This document shows positions 26,301-39,334 of a DNA stretch of 64,000 bases, in pieces; position 1 is the first letter of the stretch, and every line of letters begins with the position of its first letter. The position numbers were made by a program, and so were the translations under genes. Location: NCBI GenBank assembly GCA_013396525.1, contig VWYX01000363.1, positions 186,001 to 250,000 of the forward strand, in the 5' to 3' direction. The notes under the pieces were generated by a model. That model had not been told where the DNA came from, made no database searches, and was given only the letters and a program-made list of their open reading frames with translations. Origin of the DNA: Chaetorhynchus papuensis (taxonomy: Eukaryota; Chordata; Aves; Passeriformes; Rhipiduridae).

Positions 26301-28725
26301 AACAGAGCTGCACAGATAGTGTTGATTTTAGATATATTGCAGATTATCCATTTATTTATATGGCTATGAATTCTCATTTCTTTCAAGGGGTTTATTTTAT
26401 CCAATACCTTTCATCTACTTCATTTGAGTTCTGTATTAGGGTACAAGTCATCTTGCTCTTGTGCTAGTCAGAATATGAGGAGATAATCTGTGCTAGTGAA
26501 TTCCAGAATTTAGATTTTCATAATTTTATTTAAACAATCACAGAAATGCTTATTTTCAAATTTTGTTAACCAATATCCTGAAAATAAAAAACCCACAATC
26601 CAGAATCAATTTTTTTCTTAATTTATCTACTTAAAATATGCTCACATGTCTCTTTTACTCAAATAGATTTATAATCTGTATTCATTAGGTCCTTCTTGCA
26701 GAACCATCAGTGCCTCTTCATAAAGTAACTCCTTTCTAAAACCTCTACCTCTCAAGCACCTTCTTCATCTCTTTTGGCTGGAATAAGGAGATACAAATTC
26801 CTCCTCCACCCCCCTTCTTTGCTATGGAGGAAAACCACCATTCAAAGTAATTTGCACCTAGGACAGCATGGATTCAGGATGTGAGTTTGGGTATTCACCT
26901 CCTTTAGTCTGTGTAGTTTGTCTCCATAGTAGAGCAACCTCAAACAATGCTGATGGCCCTGATATAACAAGAAATGGGGAAAAAATTCTCTCAGTGAAGA
27001 AGAACTATGGCACAAGGAGAGTTAAGCTATAGGTTTAACCATGAACAACTCAAATGCATGGCATTGCCCCCATTCCTAATAAGTACTGTTACTGAGAAAA
27101 CTTGAATTTTCCTGCAGTTCCATGTAATGCAGATCATTGCATCTTTCTGCCAATGCAGTGTAGTAAAATTAGATGGAATGATTGCAAGAATTTAGTTTGG
27201 AGAAAAAAATTAGTTTTTTATCACATGCTGCCATTAACGATGCATTTGACTGTTCAGCAGCTTCCAGGCCACATTTGTATTCAAAGTATTTAAGAAAGTA
27301 ATGCAGCCTCCCCCCTCACTCCACAGCTCCTGGTCAGGCTGCTGTGACTTTCATTTAAATTTTTTTTTTTTTTCATCTCCTGTCTTTACATACCCCTTGA
27401 GGCACATGTTCTCAAAAGTGAGAACCACTCAAATATAGTTTACATTACCCCACAGAACACTATAAAAGAGGCAAGAAAATTGTCAAGCAAGGTGACAAGA
27501 TTCACACCAAAAATCATTTTGTAAACTCTCGGAGATGTTGTCACAACAAACCCAGAGGAAAAATTTTACTTCCTTGGCAGCCAATAATGGAGAAGGTGAC
27601 AGGAGAGCAGAAAGAGAAAATGAAGACTCCCACATGCACTTGGGATACTTTTCAGATCCTCAGCTTTGTCTATACTTAGGCTGCTAGATGATTTATGACT
27701 GGTCCCTATTGCCAGTGCAACTGTTCACTTCAATTCTGTGTGCTCCTTGATGGGCTGGTTACATTTTCACAGATGCTATCATCACACTTTAACTGTAATA
27801 ATCATGTTGGAGTTATGCTGTTACTACACTACGCTGCCAGCCAGCTCTTCTACACTGAGATGTCCAATGCTGCCTGAAATCAAGCCTAGAAACTCCTTTC
27901 TTAAAATGTTTCTTAAATGTTTCTTCATAGGGAGTGATTATTCCCAAAATCCAACGAGAGGAAACATGATGGAAAGAATAAGTGCCCAAAAAAGTGGCAA
28001 ATTAGGGTATGGACAGACAATTGCAAACTACAGTTAACACAGCTCAGCAATTTCCCCACTTCCAAGCTGACTTGCATTAATGGATCTCAGCACACTTCTG
28101 ATTCACTGCTGCTGCAAAGAAACTAGATTATTTAAACCAGGTTGCTAGTTTGAATCAAGATATTCCAATATGAAATACCTCTTACCTTGGAATCACAATT
28201 AGAAGCACACTCACAAGCAATTAGCAGCAATTCCTTGAGCTGTGAAAGCTGTTACTTGCCTCTCCCCATTCTCTAAATTTCTACACCATTCATTGCAACC
28301 ATTGTTGGACCATAATTTCCACTATCCTAAAAGCACTGACAGCTCTCCTGTGCACTTTACAAAAATGAACAGTAATATAATATCAGATCTCCAACTCTAA
28401 ATTGGCATCCACAGCAGTCTCTGGGACTAGGTCAACAGCAGTTTCTGCTTGATGAGACTAAGGGGCACAATCCTGTGTCTGTGCTCAGGCCCAGCCTCCC
28501 CAGCTGTCCAGTCCTATTTATCCCCAAGGACCAACCAGAGCTTCCTCCCTCCTTGTGTACCAAATTCCCTTTGCAAAGAGAATCCAGGTGCATGAGGGGA
28601 CTGAGCCTTCAGGAACACAAATGTAGCCAGCAGTAACTTGAAAAGAACTAGGCAATGTGTTCAAGGTTTTGAGGTTTTTTAAGAAATATGAGTGAGTGAC
28701 TGCCAGCTCAGGATGAAAATTAACA
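20353..28725. other. Non-coding stretch, no recognised element
   Basis: Eight kilobases without CR1. Open frames of up to 130 codons (23418-23810 and 25490-25882 plus, 21301-21603 minus) lack any recognised domain, have no conserved-looking splice sites, and lie among many similar chance frames. T runs occur near 23171-23182, 24513-24524 and 27360-27373. I see no RNA gene and no tandem array. Confidence 0.5.
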
Positions 28726-29075
28726 CATAGAGTCACAGAATGGTTTAGGTTGGAAGGGACCTTGAACACCCTATAATTCCAACCCCCCTGCCATGGGCAG
28801 GGACAGTTTTCACTAGATCAGAATGCTCAGAGCCCCATCCAGCCTGGCCTTGAACACCTCCAGGGATGGGGTGTCCACAGCTTCTCTGGGCAATATCTTC
28901 CAGTGTCTCACCACCCTCACAGCAAAGAACTTATTCCTAATACCTAATCTAAACCTACTCTCTTTCAGTTTGAAGCCATTCTCCCCTTGTCCTGTCCCTA
29001 CATGCCCTTGTGAAAAGTCCCTTTCCATCTTTACTGTAGGCTTCCTTCATGTACTGGAAGACCATATTTACCTTT
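28726..29075 (-). mobile_element. CR1 LINE, 3' fragment with ORF2 C-terminus, minus strand
   Basis: About 350 bases, among the best preserved CR1 copies here. Left end is the reversed 3' tail (AGAGTCACAGAATGGTTTAG, GTTGGAAGGGACCTTG), then CCATCCAGCCTGGCCTTGAA and CTCACCACCCTCACAGCAAAG. The minus-strand frame 28813-29028 translates to the CR1 ORF2 C-terminal sequence, with recognisable NGFKLKESRFRLGIR, VVRHW and FKARLDGALS segments. That open frame is therefore the end of a dead retrotransposon protein, not a host gene. The match ends around 29075 (ACTGGAAGACCATATTTACC). Confidence 0.95.
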
Positions 29076-30358
29076 TTTTTAAACCTTTTGTCCACTCTTC
29101 ACTCAGGACAATTTTTACAAAATCTGACCTCCATGGCATTTTCTTTATCTCAGATCAGAGTTTAACCAATTGATCATGCTTTTACCATATTTTGAAATGC
29201 GGATGTTATTGTCCAGGGACTTCTTTAGAAACATGTTCTTAACATACTTGTATGGGAAAAATTTCTTGATGGCAATTCAAAAGTGTACAGCAGCTTGAAA
29301 TAGCATTTGAACCTGCCTGTGGACAGTGGCAGGACAAACTCCTTCATTCTGCCCTCACTTGCTGTTCATCGTTCCATGTTTTCAAGGGCTAGATTCTCCC
29401 CTGGAAGCCATAATGCAAAATACTCTTCTGAGAAGTTCATGATTCTGCACAAACTGTCAAATGTTCACCATCACCAGCAAAAAGTTACTGAGGATCCCAC
29501 TACCCTATGTGAAAACTCATCCTGACTGAGTCAAAGGGCTGTCCTGTCTTTACTTGGACTGAAACCACCAAACTCTGAATAGGAACAAGTGGTTATGAAT
29601 TATTAAACTGGGTGGCACCAAAGTAAGCAAATGAGGCAGATACTCTACAACATATCACAAGGCAAACAGTGTAAGCTAAACAATATACGCTGAAGAATTA
29701 GTTGGGTTCTCACAAATATTTTCCTCCTTTTAAAATCAGAATGTCTGTTGCCATTTTAACCATATGAAAGTTTTAAGGGCACGATGCTTTCTGACACTTA
29801 ATGGTAAGCCAACTCTTTTTTTAGCTCAGATAAGAATGGCACTGCTGTGCAACCACTTTGTGGCCAATGTGAAAGCATTAAGCAAGGCACAGAGAAATCA
29901 GTCTTCCTGCTTTTTGTGCACCATTCTCATCAACAAAAGCATCTGGACCTAGTCTGGTACTAAAATATGCTAATAGGGAAATCACAATGCCTCTGTAGCA
30001 CTAACTAAGTAGTTCTGTATCACATTTGTTTCAGAGCTGACAAAAAAAATGTCCCAGGGAAAAAAAAAAGAAAGACAACCATAAAAAAAATCAAAGCCAA
30101 ACCCTCAAAAAACCACCCCCACACTTAAATTCCACTTCCATCACCCTCAGTTACCAGCCACCACCTTTTCTGTGGTGCCATTACAACTGCTTAGTAGAGT
30201 AGATCACTGAAGAGATCATGCTTAAAACAGCCAGATTGAGATGGAGGTGGGACATTTACTTTGTTTGCTTCTTTCACTGAGAAATCCAATATGCAGCATG
30301 GTCACACAAAGATGCATTGACACGGCTTCACTAAGCTAAATCCTTCCTGATCAGTCTG
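29076..30358. other. Non-coding stretch between CR1 copies
   Basis: No gene or recognised repeat apart from A-rich DNA at about 30057-30116 (A10 followed by CAACC, CAAAGCCAAACC and AAAAAACCACC units). Open frames are 62-72 codons with no features. Confidence 0.55.
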
Positions 30359-31070
30359 GCAGGCACCTGTGATGGGTTGATGAAAACAGATGGCAAGGAA
30401 AGATCAACCAATGTCATCTACCTAGACTTCTGAAAGGCCTTTGACAGTCTCACACAGCATCCTTATCTCCCAAATTGGAGAGACATGGATTTTGAAGATA
30501 GGCTATATATTGGATAAGGAATTGGCTGGGTGGATGCAGACAGAGTTGTGCTCAATGGCTCTGTGGTTAGGTGGGGGCTAGTGACAAATGGTGTCCCCCA
30601 GGGCTTTGTCCTGGGAGTGGTGCTCTTAAATACCCTTTTCAATGAAAGACAGTGGGATTGAGGGCACCCTCAGCAAGTCTGAAGATTACACAAAGATGAA
30701 CTGTTCAGTCTGGATAAGGCAAAGGCCCCAGGGTGACCTTGCAGAAGGCTTCCAGCACCTAAAGGGAGCCTACAAAAAGTTACAGAACAGAGGGACTTTT
30801 GAGAGGGGCACGTAGCCATAGGACAAGGAGGAATGGCTTTAAGCTGAAAGAGGGAAGGTTTACATCAAATATTAGGAAGAAATTATTTACCATGAGGGTG
30901 GTGAGGCACTGGCACAGGCTGACCAGAGAAGCAGTGGATGCCCCACCCCTGGCATTGTTCAAGGCCAGGTTAGATGGGACCCTGAGCAACCTGGTTTAGT
31001 GAAAGGTATCCCTGCCCATGGCAGAGGGTTGGAATGTATGATCTTTAAGATCCCTTCCAGCACACATACA
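30359..31070 (+). mobile_element. CR1 LINE with internal deletion, plus strand, inactive
   Basis: The longest CR1 relic in the window, about 710 bases. It starts in the reverse-transcriptase domain: near 30416 the frame reads VIYLDF, stop, KAFDSLT, matching the family's YLDF-KAFD motif with a TGA inside. Further on GVPQGFVLG corresponds to the GVPQGSVLG block. After ATTGAGGGCACCCTCAGC (30658-30675) the sequence jumps, near 30695, to the segment equivalent to GTTCAGTCTGGATAAGG and CTTCCAGCACCTAAAGGGAG. The remainder of the RT domain and following region, a few hundred bases, is missing. The 3' part is good: 30799-30999 encodes the ORF2 C-terminus (VVRHW, FKARLDG), then the 3' untranslated region ending near CTTTAAGATCCCTTCCAGC. 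Several stops make it a dead copy. Confidence 0.93.
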
Positions 31071-32310
31071 AGGAATTGTATCACATTATCTAGAGATAAA
31101 TACAAGATAATTTATTCTTTTTCAGGACGGCCAATATGAGGTAGTCTGATGTAAGATGGCTACCCAGGCTAGTCTTCCAAGACTCCAAGCAGTTGCTTTG
31201 GCTCTTAAAAGTCAAAGACAAAGAGCCTGTATGTTAATGAAAGTGGAAAATATTGCCTTGTCTCCTGTAGTGAATTCCTGCTTTGCTCAGTCTTGGAATG
31301 AAGATTAAAGACCATGTGGTCAGAAGTGAAAGGTATGAAATTGAGCACCCTCATAACCAAGTACTTAGTATTTAGTGGCCCTGATCACTGACTCCAGGAG
31401 CTGTCTCCAAGGGCACCTTAGTGATGACACCCTCAAGTTCTTGGTGTGGGGGTGTGTGTACTTGAGTGTGGAGAGAGGATATGTGGGGTGTATTTTCCTG
31501 CCCCTCACACATTCATCCATCATATGTTTGAGAAATAGAACCTGAACAGTAACCAAAGACTTGGTATATTCAGTGGAGAATAAAGGCTGCATGTTCAAAT
31601 AGGCACTAACGTGCGTGGGTTGGTCAAATTTTCCCTGCAGTTGTTTTATTCTGGGAACCTCACAATGGAGAAAAGAATTCTTTTGATATTCACATTTCAA
31701 AGAGCACACTTTTGTGAATATTTTCAATAGAAGATGATAGCAGTACTGATTTATATAGACTGTATAAACCTACACATGCATATGCACAAACATACATGCA
31801 CAGCATATACATATGTATATGTAGAACTATCTGTAACAGAAGAGGAGATCCTTTCATTTTGCCTTTTGTGCTGCTCACTCCAGGAATCTACCCTTGATCT
31901 TGGCAGAACTGATAGTTTATAATGAATACTTCTCCAGCTTTCATGGCTGGCATCAAGGAAACACCTGGGAGTAAGATTTGTTCACAGTGGTTTTGTACAT
32001 TTCCTTTTCAAACATTGTTACTATTCTGTTTGCCTCTAATAAACATTTTTATTGTGTTTAAATATTTTATTGGTTCGGGAAAAACCAAAACAAATGAAAA
32101 CAAATAAGTAAACAAGAGGGACTGCTGTGCTTCTGCAAGTGGAAAGAGATACTGAAAGGGTAAAGAAACTGAGCCAAAGTCAGGAGTTGTGCCACTGACT
32201 GTACTGCAGATTAGCTGATACTTATCAGTGCCTCATTTTCCCTTTAATTGCCTACATAGAAGAGAGATGTAGGAAAATGATCACTCTCAAGAAAGCCCTG
32301 ACTCCTATTT
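31071..32310. other. Non-coding stretch with a CATATG-rich patch
   Basis: No gene. At 31770-31826 the DNA is an alternating purine-pyrimidine patch (ACATGCATATGCAC, ACATACATGCAC, ATACATATGTATATG), a simple degenerate CA/TA repeat. Confidence 0.55.
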
Positions 32311-32500
32311 AAAGTGCTTACATGGTCCTCAGAGGCGTGGCATTTACTTTATATAGTATTCATCTCAACAACAACACTGTGAGATTTAGAATGTAACATT
32401 CTCACCTAACAGAAAGGAACCAATGCAGTAAGAGGCCAAATCATCTGCAGAGGGCGACACCAGAAATTTCTGGTGAAGCCCTAGGAGTCTGACCCAGAAG
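32311..32500 (-). repeat. MIR-like SINE relic, minus strand
   Basis: The order of segments follows the reverse complement of MIR. It shows AAAGTGCTTACATGG, then CATTTACTTTATATAG, then ATCTCAACAACAACACTGTGAG (written in part; MIR has CTCACAACAACCCTATGAG). Next come a CTCACCTAACAGAAAGGAAC block (CATTTTACAGATGAGGAAAC) and TAAGAGGCCAAATCATCTGC, and it ends CTAGGAGTCTGACCC. Diverged but collinear over about 190 bases. MIR elements predate the split of mammals and birds, so a relic in a bird is expected. Confidence 0.55.
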
Positions 32501-34840
32501 ATTTAAAGTACAGCCTATTTTGTTGCATCAGTTTAATACAACTGATATTAATCCCAGCAATAATATTTTAAGCAGGATAAAATGCCAGATGTACAGCAGA
32601 GTAAACAGAATATTTGAAGTAGAGGTTTAGCAACACAATACCCGATTCATTCTATTTTAAGGAAACAAGTCAGCACAGTCAGATAACATTCACATTCTAC
32701 ATTGATGTGGTCAGACTTCCTTTGTCATTATGACATTCCTTACTCCTTCCTTTCTCTGCAATTTTCTGCTTGAGGTTTGAAACATCCTTGACTCTAGGTA
32801 CTAGACTTAAAACTGCCTATTCCGAGATTTGAATTATTTCCAGTAACAACTTCTGTTCTAAGCAAGTTACAGAGATTAGAAATAGAGCTAGCTGAAAAGA
32901 TGTGGTGTATTTTAGGGGATCTCTTTCCAAAGGTTTTGACTAGCTCTGTAAACTGAATAGGATAAAAAAATAAAAAACAGAATTGAAAAATCAGATATCT
33001 CAGAAAACCAAGAATATCTGCTTTGTTATTCAATTTAAATAGCAAACTTACAACCTAAAGGCATACATGCAAGAAATACAATCTGTGAACATGGTCTTAT
33101 TCTATCACCTCTTTGATAAAGTTTTGGGGTAGAAACCAGTGAAGAGTCAGTCCTTTTTCCACATGCAGGTTAGCAGGAAGAGGCTATTTCAAGGACTCTG
33201 AAATGCTTACATGAAAGCCCTAGTACTTATGTAGGTAGTCTAAGAAAGGAACTGTGGAGTCTGAAAATCTCAATATTCCCCCATACTCTACTGCTCCAGC
33301 TGAGCATGGAGAGGAATAGCACTCTGTGAGATATTTTTCCTTCCTGTGATACCCTGCATTTTAGTCTAGCCCATCTCTGGAAAGAAGCTTCACTGGAAGT
33401 TCAATCAATTCCACAGCTTCAAATGTGTTTCAAAACCAGCACACATGAAAAGGGGAATAAAGGGGAGCTTCTAATTCTGTATCTTTATGAATACTTATGA
33501 AAATATGTGGATCAAAGCCTCTTCCTTTGCAAGTAAATTTCAAGCCTCCTGTAGGACTCGAAGGAAAAGTATTAGAACTCATTTTATATTTCAGTTAGCA
33601 TAAAGCATGTATTCTCGCAATAGGCTTTTCCCTAATTTGCAGGGAACTGCTTCAGAAATGGAGCAGAACAGCCTAAGCCAGGCCTTTCTTGTGCTTCCCC
33701 TTTCAGGGATATAACTAGAATGCAAGCTGTCTGTGTCACTACCTTCACAACCAGCTCTAGCCTACATTACACACATGAAAAGTGTATCTAAAGAGAGAAA
33801 TTACCCCAGGTTAGACGTAAGACTGAGCTCCCTCCCTACTGAAACAAAAATCAGCCAAGCTGGCACCTGCCAAAACCCTTTTGACTTCAGAGTGATTGAT
33901 CAAACTGAACACTTATTCCAACAACTTCAGGTCACAACTCTTCCCAGTCACTGCTGGTTCTCCTGGAGGAGCAAGTCAGTTGTCAAGGCCACAGTGGAGA
34001 AGTTCTACTTTCAGTACTCAGCTGTAAAAAACAGTGTGTGAACACAAATACTTCTGACCTGAGACTCTCCTCCCAACCCCAGAGTTGCCCAGAACTCAAG
34101 CAGTAATGTTAGCACAGGGCAGCACCTTTGCTGCCATGGCCATTCACCTGAGGGGGAGTGAGATCCTCAACAGGCTCCCCTACACCGTCCTTTAGCTTTC
34201 CTACTCCCATACCTGTTAAGAAATTCGGGAGCAAAAGGAGTTATGTGTAAAATGTTTGTTCTGTGTACAGGGAAGAGGTACAGTGGCTACTGAGGCTTGT
34301 GGTTTCTATTTCCAGAAATGGAAGTGGTACCACAACACAACAACCAGGAGAGGAACAACTACCAAGAAAAAAATCATTTTGAAAATACCTTCTTGGATGT
34401 TTTTCAGAAGCAAGAAGGAAATGAAGATGAAAGAAGGTATTTAACCGAGACTGAAGAAACTTCCTCTGCTTAGAAGAAGGGGAATTTCTGCTGGTAGGAA
34501 GAAGTTAGTTTTGAAAAACACCTGCACCCATTAAACAATTACTGCAAAAGGAGAACAGAACACTGAATTCTGTTGAAAGAGCACCTCCCAACTTTCAAAA
34601 TCTGTCCAGGTCCCTGGGAAAACAACAGATACCAGCAGTTTTGTGTTGGCACAAAACTGGTGCGTCTGTTATTATAACTGCTCAAATATCACACACCACC
34701 AAAAATTCCAATAACTAGCCAGGAACTTCACAAAAGTCAAAACAGGGGAGTAGCATTCTTTGGATTTCGGTTCACATCAGTCCTTTTTTTTCCCATTCAC
34801 ATCTGAGAAGAAAGAAATAACTAGGTGGGATCTCAAGAGA
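32501..34840. other. Non-coding stretch, no recognised element
   Basis: Open frames up to 102 codons (33733-34041) without recognisable domains. No CR1 similarity, no tandem repeats longer than short homopolymers. Confidence 0.5.
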
Positions 34841-35085
34841 ACGGGAGTTACTTCCCAGTTCTACCCACAGACCTGATGCACCATTTACACAAGTTATTCA
34901 GTCTTTCTAAATCTTCATTCCCCAGCAGTAAAATCCTGGCAATAATTAATTTATTCTGTTCTTTTACTCATTTAAATGGGTTGTGAATGCTGAAGGGCAG
35001 AGGCCACCACTTATTATGGATCTGTGTAATACCTAATACAATAGAGATCTGAACACAGCAGGGCCTTTAAGGCCTATCTTGTGTT
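34841..35085 (+). repeat. Ancient CORE-SINE-like relic with L3-type tail, plus strand
   Basis: The left half follows the MIR/CORE-SINE order: ACTTCCCAGTTCTACCCAC, CACAAGTTATTCAGTCTTTC, TCTTCATTCCCCAGCAGTAA and CAATAATTAATTTA, like the TCAGTTTCCTCATCTGTAAAATGGGGATAAT portion of such SINEs (family sequence recalled in part). The right half (34995-35085) has GGGCAGAGGCCACCACTTAT, TGTGTAATACCTAATACAAT and ATCTGAACACAGCAGGGCCT. These resemble the GGGCAGGGACC ... GTACAGCGCCTAGCACAATGGGG-CC tail shared by L3/CR1-type elements of amniotes. Family naming is from memory. Confidence 0.5.
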
Positions 35086-36438
35086 TGAAGTACATTCCAA
35101 AATACACCATTCCATATTAAATATGTCTCCAAGAGCTTATTACAGAGAGAGCTCAATAAGGATTCATGGTCACTGAGTGTAATTTAGTGTCAGAAATGAA
35201 GGGGTCAAGAAAAGCATCTATAGATAATTGCCTGTCTTCCCTCCTTCCCTACGCACATTACCAACACTACAGCGTGGTGGAGATAGAAGGGGAAATAAAA
35301 GCTACATCTGTCTTTGGTGAATAAATAATAGCCAAAAGCTACTAAGAAATCTCAGTTCTTCAGCCCTAAATTGTCTACAAAAAAAAAGTTTCTATAAATT
35401 GACATTAATGAAGAACAATCTTCTTGCTTTGTGTGACAGGAAGAGCCACCTTTTCTAAGAGAGAAATACACCACAATCTGGAAATCCTATTAATAACATT
35501 AGAGCCCTGAACTTTAATGTATTAATGAATGGACGTGCACCCACGCTGTAATCATGGATTTCAGCATTGCCTTTGATGCTTCATTGGTCAAAAAGCTCTT
35601 ACAAAATGTTTGAAGTGTCTGGCTGTGTAATAATGATTTATAATTCTCTTGAACCAAAGCAAAATTTGCTAGTAAAAATCATTTTTGAAATAAAAAATAA
35701 ATTGTGACTGGAGGGTCTGGGTTTGTTTCAAAAAGAGATCACCCACAAGCAGCAAATTATTTAAAAAGCCACTGGTTCTAGTGTTTTGAGATAGGGAGCG
35801 TACAACTCAGAATTTCAAAGTAGTGTTAATTAAGATCAGTTTATTAAAATGTCAATCTTTTTAACCAAAAATTCTCTACCATGAATACGAGCTGCAAGTT
35901 CCTTTATGTTCAGCTTTTCATGAAGAAATTTATTTCTCCTCATGCCATATATGCAGCTTTATCCCTTTTCCTACTCTTACCTTTTTCTCCCATCTCTTGC
36001 GTCAGGGTTTTCTTAAAAATAAATGGTCTTTGTATGATTGTTAGATTACTGCTACCCCCCCTTCCCTCTGCACTATCAGGAAGGTCTTTGAGTTACATTG
36101 AAAGAGCTGGAAAAAAAAACTTTAAAAATAATCTTAAAAAATAATCTTTAAAGTTTCATGACTTTTCTTTCTTCCTTTTCAGCTTAGCCCAAGACTCACC
36201 AGAGTCAAGGAAAAGAATAGTTTTACTTCAGAGAAATGTGAATCAGAGCCATGTTTGAAATTAATTGCATTGCTTTATTATCATGGGTGCTTCCATTCCA
36301 AGACTCCGTTCTCAAAAAGTGCAAGGAAAAGGGCTGAACAGGAATTAACCCGACAAGAATAACCAGGACTTGTATGTTCTTACCCCTCAAAACAGTTCTT
36401 TTTTTGAAAAAACATTGAGGAGAACCATCCAATATTTT

Positions 36439-36458
36439 AAAATAAATAAATAAATAAA
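36439..36458 (+). repeat. Short AAAT microsatellite
   Basis: Five units of the AAAT/ATAA type (TTAAAATAAATAAATAAATA then AAGTAATT). Too short to be highly unstable. Confidence 0.85.
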
Positions 36459-38204
36459 GTAATTCTGCCAATGAAAAGGCAATGGACATGGTACAACTGG
36501 AAACATCCCTCTATTCCTCTCAGAAACTTGGAATGTTGGCTGGGCAGGAAGGGCAAACAGGGCAGTCTCACTGACCCCGGAAATCAAACTGCATTAAATT
36601 CTGGCATGAAGTCTCAGGATAATACTACTCTTTTCACCACATTTGGAGAGAAGAAGGATTCCATCCTAAATTTCAGACTGATCTTAGACTTAGACATTAA
36701 TTCAATTGTGTTTCTTAAAAATATCTTCAATTACATACATTACCAAACTTGAAATAACTGCCTGAATTTGTAATTGTAAATTTCCTTCCTGTTCCTTGAA
36801 GTAATAGGCTTGTGCTCTTAATATTTGTCATAAGCATTAGGGTTCTTTTCCCTTCTCAATCTTTGCAAAGGATTCCTAATTTTTTTTAATTTATTTTGAA
36901 TGAAAATATGTTTCCGAAGGAGATACTGCAAAGCAGAGACAACAAGCAGTGCTTCTACCCAGGTCTATAGATTCAGGGCTGAATGAGCTCCAGAAATCCA
37001 AGGAAGCAGCAGGAGATTACCTGTGGCACGACGCAGCCAAAGGAATCCCTGCTCCCTGTCATTGTGAAAAAGAATTACACTTTCTGCCTTAACTTGCCTA
37101 TAAATTGTTGGAAAAGTTGTGTGCTAGCATGTACCACCATAAAGAAGCTGATGCCAGGAGGAAGGCATTTCCTAAGGCCTCACCGAGTGGAGACAGAAGG
37201 AAAACAGCCTTGCTCCTTGCCAGGGCTCAGGATTATCACTCATGTGTGAGAAATACACTTAGTATAAACAGAGAAAACATCATCCTCTTATTCACTTTTG
37301 TCTTTTCTCCCTTGACTCTTTGCCTCAAGAAACAGACGAAAGAACAGGATCTCACTGCTTAGTCATATGTTTATTTCCACCCCCTCCATCACCTACTCTT
37401 TCCACTTGTTCCTGTTATCAGCACAAACCCTGAACCTGTCACACAGTTCCCTTGTGGGGACCATTCCAATCCGTTAGAACCACAGGCTAACACTTGTCAA
37501 CTCCTCTTCCTATTATAAAACAGCACATGATACTTTGTGCTGGCAACGGGAACCTTGCTGTTGATCTTGGCAGAACCCCCATTCTCGTGAATCAAAGGTG
37601 TGCTGCGACTCATTGAATTATGTTCTGCAATACAAAGGGGTTTTCCTTTTTTTTCATCTTCAAATACAATTTTTTCACAATTTGTGGAAAAGCAAACTCC
37701 AATTCACCTACAGCCCTCTGTAGCACTGATTACTGACTTCTGTTCCTCAGTAAAAAACTATTAATTATGGCAAGGTGAGCCATAACACTCCTTTGAGCTG
37801 TTTCACCCAAAGGAATAGAAAGATTTCATGAAATCATAGCCAGACCTATCCTGTCAATCAGTAGAAGAGTGACTGATCCCACACTCTCTTAACCTCCCGA
37901 GATCTGATGTACAATTTGATACAGCAAACATCTTCCCAGTAAACCCCTCATACGTCAAGCCTTAAAGCAGGATATTAATATAACTTCTGGGGGAAGCTAT
38001 GAAGTGCTATTTCTGGACAAATTAAGCAATCCTTTTAAGGAGTAAGGGAGTAGTCACACTCAGTGCTAATATATTGATTCAAACAGATTGCAAAGTTGTT
38101 TCCTGGTACAGCTACAACTATTTTTTCAACTATTGTTTTCAACAAAGCCAATTTGAGTAAAAAGCCATCCTCAAAATGACTTTTCTTTTTTACTTATACA
38201 CAAT

Positions 38205-38312
38205 GTTTAATATATTACATATAGTTATATAAAATATTATTATATTTTATATTATATAACAATATGTTATTTTGTATTTTATTATGCATATGTATATAAT
38301 ATTTACATTGAC
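38205..38312. repeat. AT-rich low-complexity block
   Basis: About 108 bases that are almost all A and T (TATATTACATATAGTTATAT, AAAATATTATTATATTTTAT and similar). Several short self-complementary stretches; no defined repeat unit. Confidence 0.8.
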
Positions 38313-39263
38313 TATGAAACATTGGGTACATTTACCTACAGATATAATGTCACGGGGCAAAGCAAACTAGAGATGCTTATATCAGTTTCAGTCAGGACCT
38401 TAATACATCCTATTTTCATCTAGAGGCAGATGTATCACTGTATTTAAAAGGTGTAACCAATTTCTTCATAACTTGTTTGACTACCAAACCTCATCCTCAC
38501 TGGCCCAAACTGATCTATACATTTTGTACACTTACATAAAACAGTTATTGCTGTACTAATGTTCCACACAGATTAAAATCTGCTTCTTTTGTATTTGAAG
38601 CCATCCTATTAAGGTGAAATAACTGTTTCCACACAAATTTCTGGTTTTAATCATGGACAAGCATCACAACTCAAGCTTCTACTCTGCTTTCCATGAAAGA
38701 ACAATGACTCTGGTAATCACTGGTTGATGCAAGGGAATTGATATATGACTGAGGCACCGGGGAAACAGTCTTGGATCCATCACTGCAAGGAAATACAGTA
38801 CTCATTGTTATCCTGTCATGTAAGGAAAATGATATTCCAGATCATAAGATGTTTAACTACCTCATCTTCTGATAGGCTGTGCTGGTTTCCTCTTGTAGAA
38901 GGAATAATTCCCTTCCAGCTGATTTCTTCCAGGTTCCCCTGTATGGACCCCCTGTTTGCTTGGGCATAGACAGAACTCAGTGTAAATTAAAAGCCTTTTC
39001 CAAATCTGGTGATTCAGCTTCCACTCACTAAAGTCAACAGGATTCTTGCCCAGGAGAATTAATTCTTTTCACTTTTAGGCTTCTTTTGCACCCAGTCCAA
39101 GGGGTTTTTTTTAGTGCAAGAGAGCAGCTATGCCTGGCAAAATGCCTTATCAATTCACACTCCAAACCAAAACAAAATACATGAGCTGAAATAACAAGTC
39201 ACCATTTGGAAAATATGAACTATCTGTAAGTAGCCTAAAGATGTTTCTGAAGGCAAACCTCCT

Positions 39264-39334
39264 CCCCAAAAACAAATAAACAAACAAAAAACCACCAAAA
39301 AACCAACCAGCCAAAAAAAAAAATCCCAACCAAA
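39264..39334 (+). repeat. A-rich CAAA-type tract
   Basis: Irregular units of CAAA, CCAAAA and CCAACC with A runs (AACAAATAAACAAACAAAAA, then CCACCAAAAAACCAACCAGC, then A11). One of several such tracts in the right half, all A-rich on the plus strand. No recognisable retrotransposon body precedes it. Confidence 0.85.

Noticed and set aside
28813..29028. 71-codon minus-strand open frame with protein-like sequence
   Set aside because: It is the C-terminus of CR1 ORF2 within the CR1 copy at 28726-29075, not a host gene.
30799..30999. 66-codon plus-strand open frame
   Set aside because: It is the CR1 ORF2 C-terminus of the dead copy at 30359-31070.
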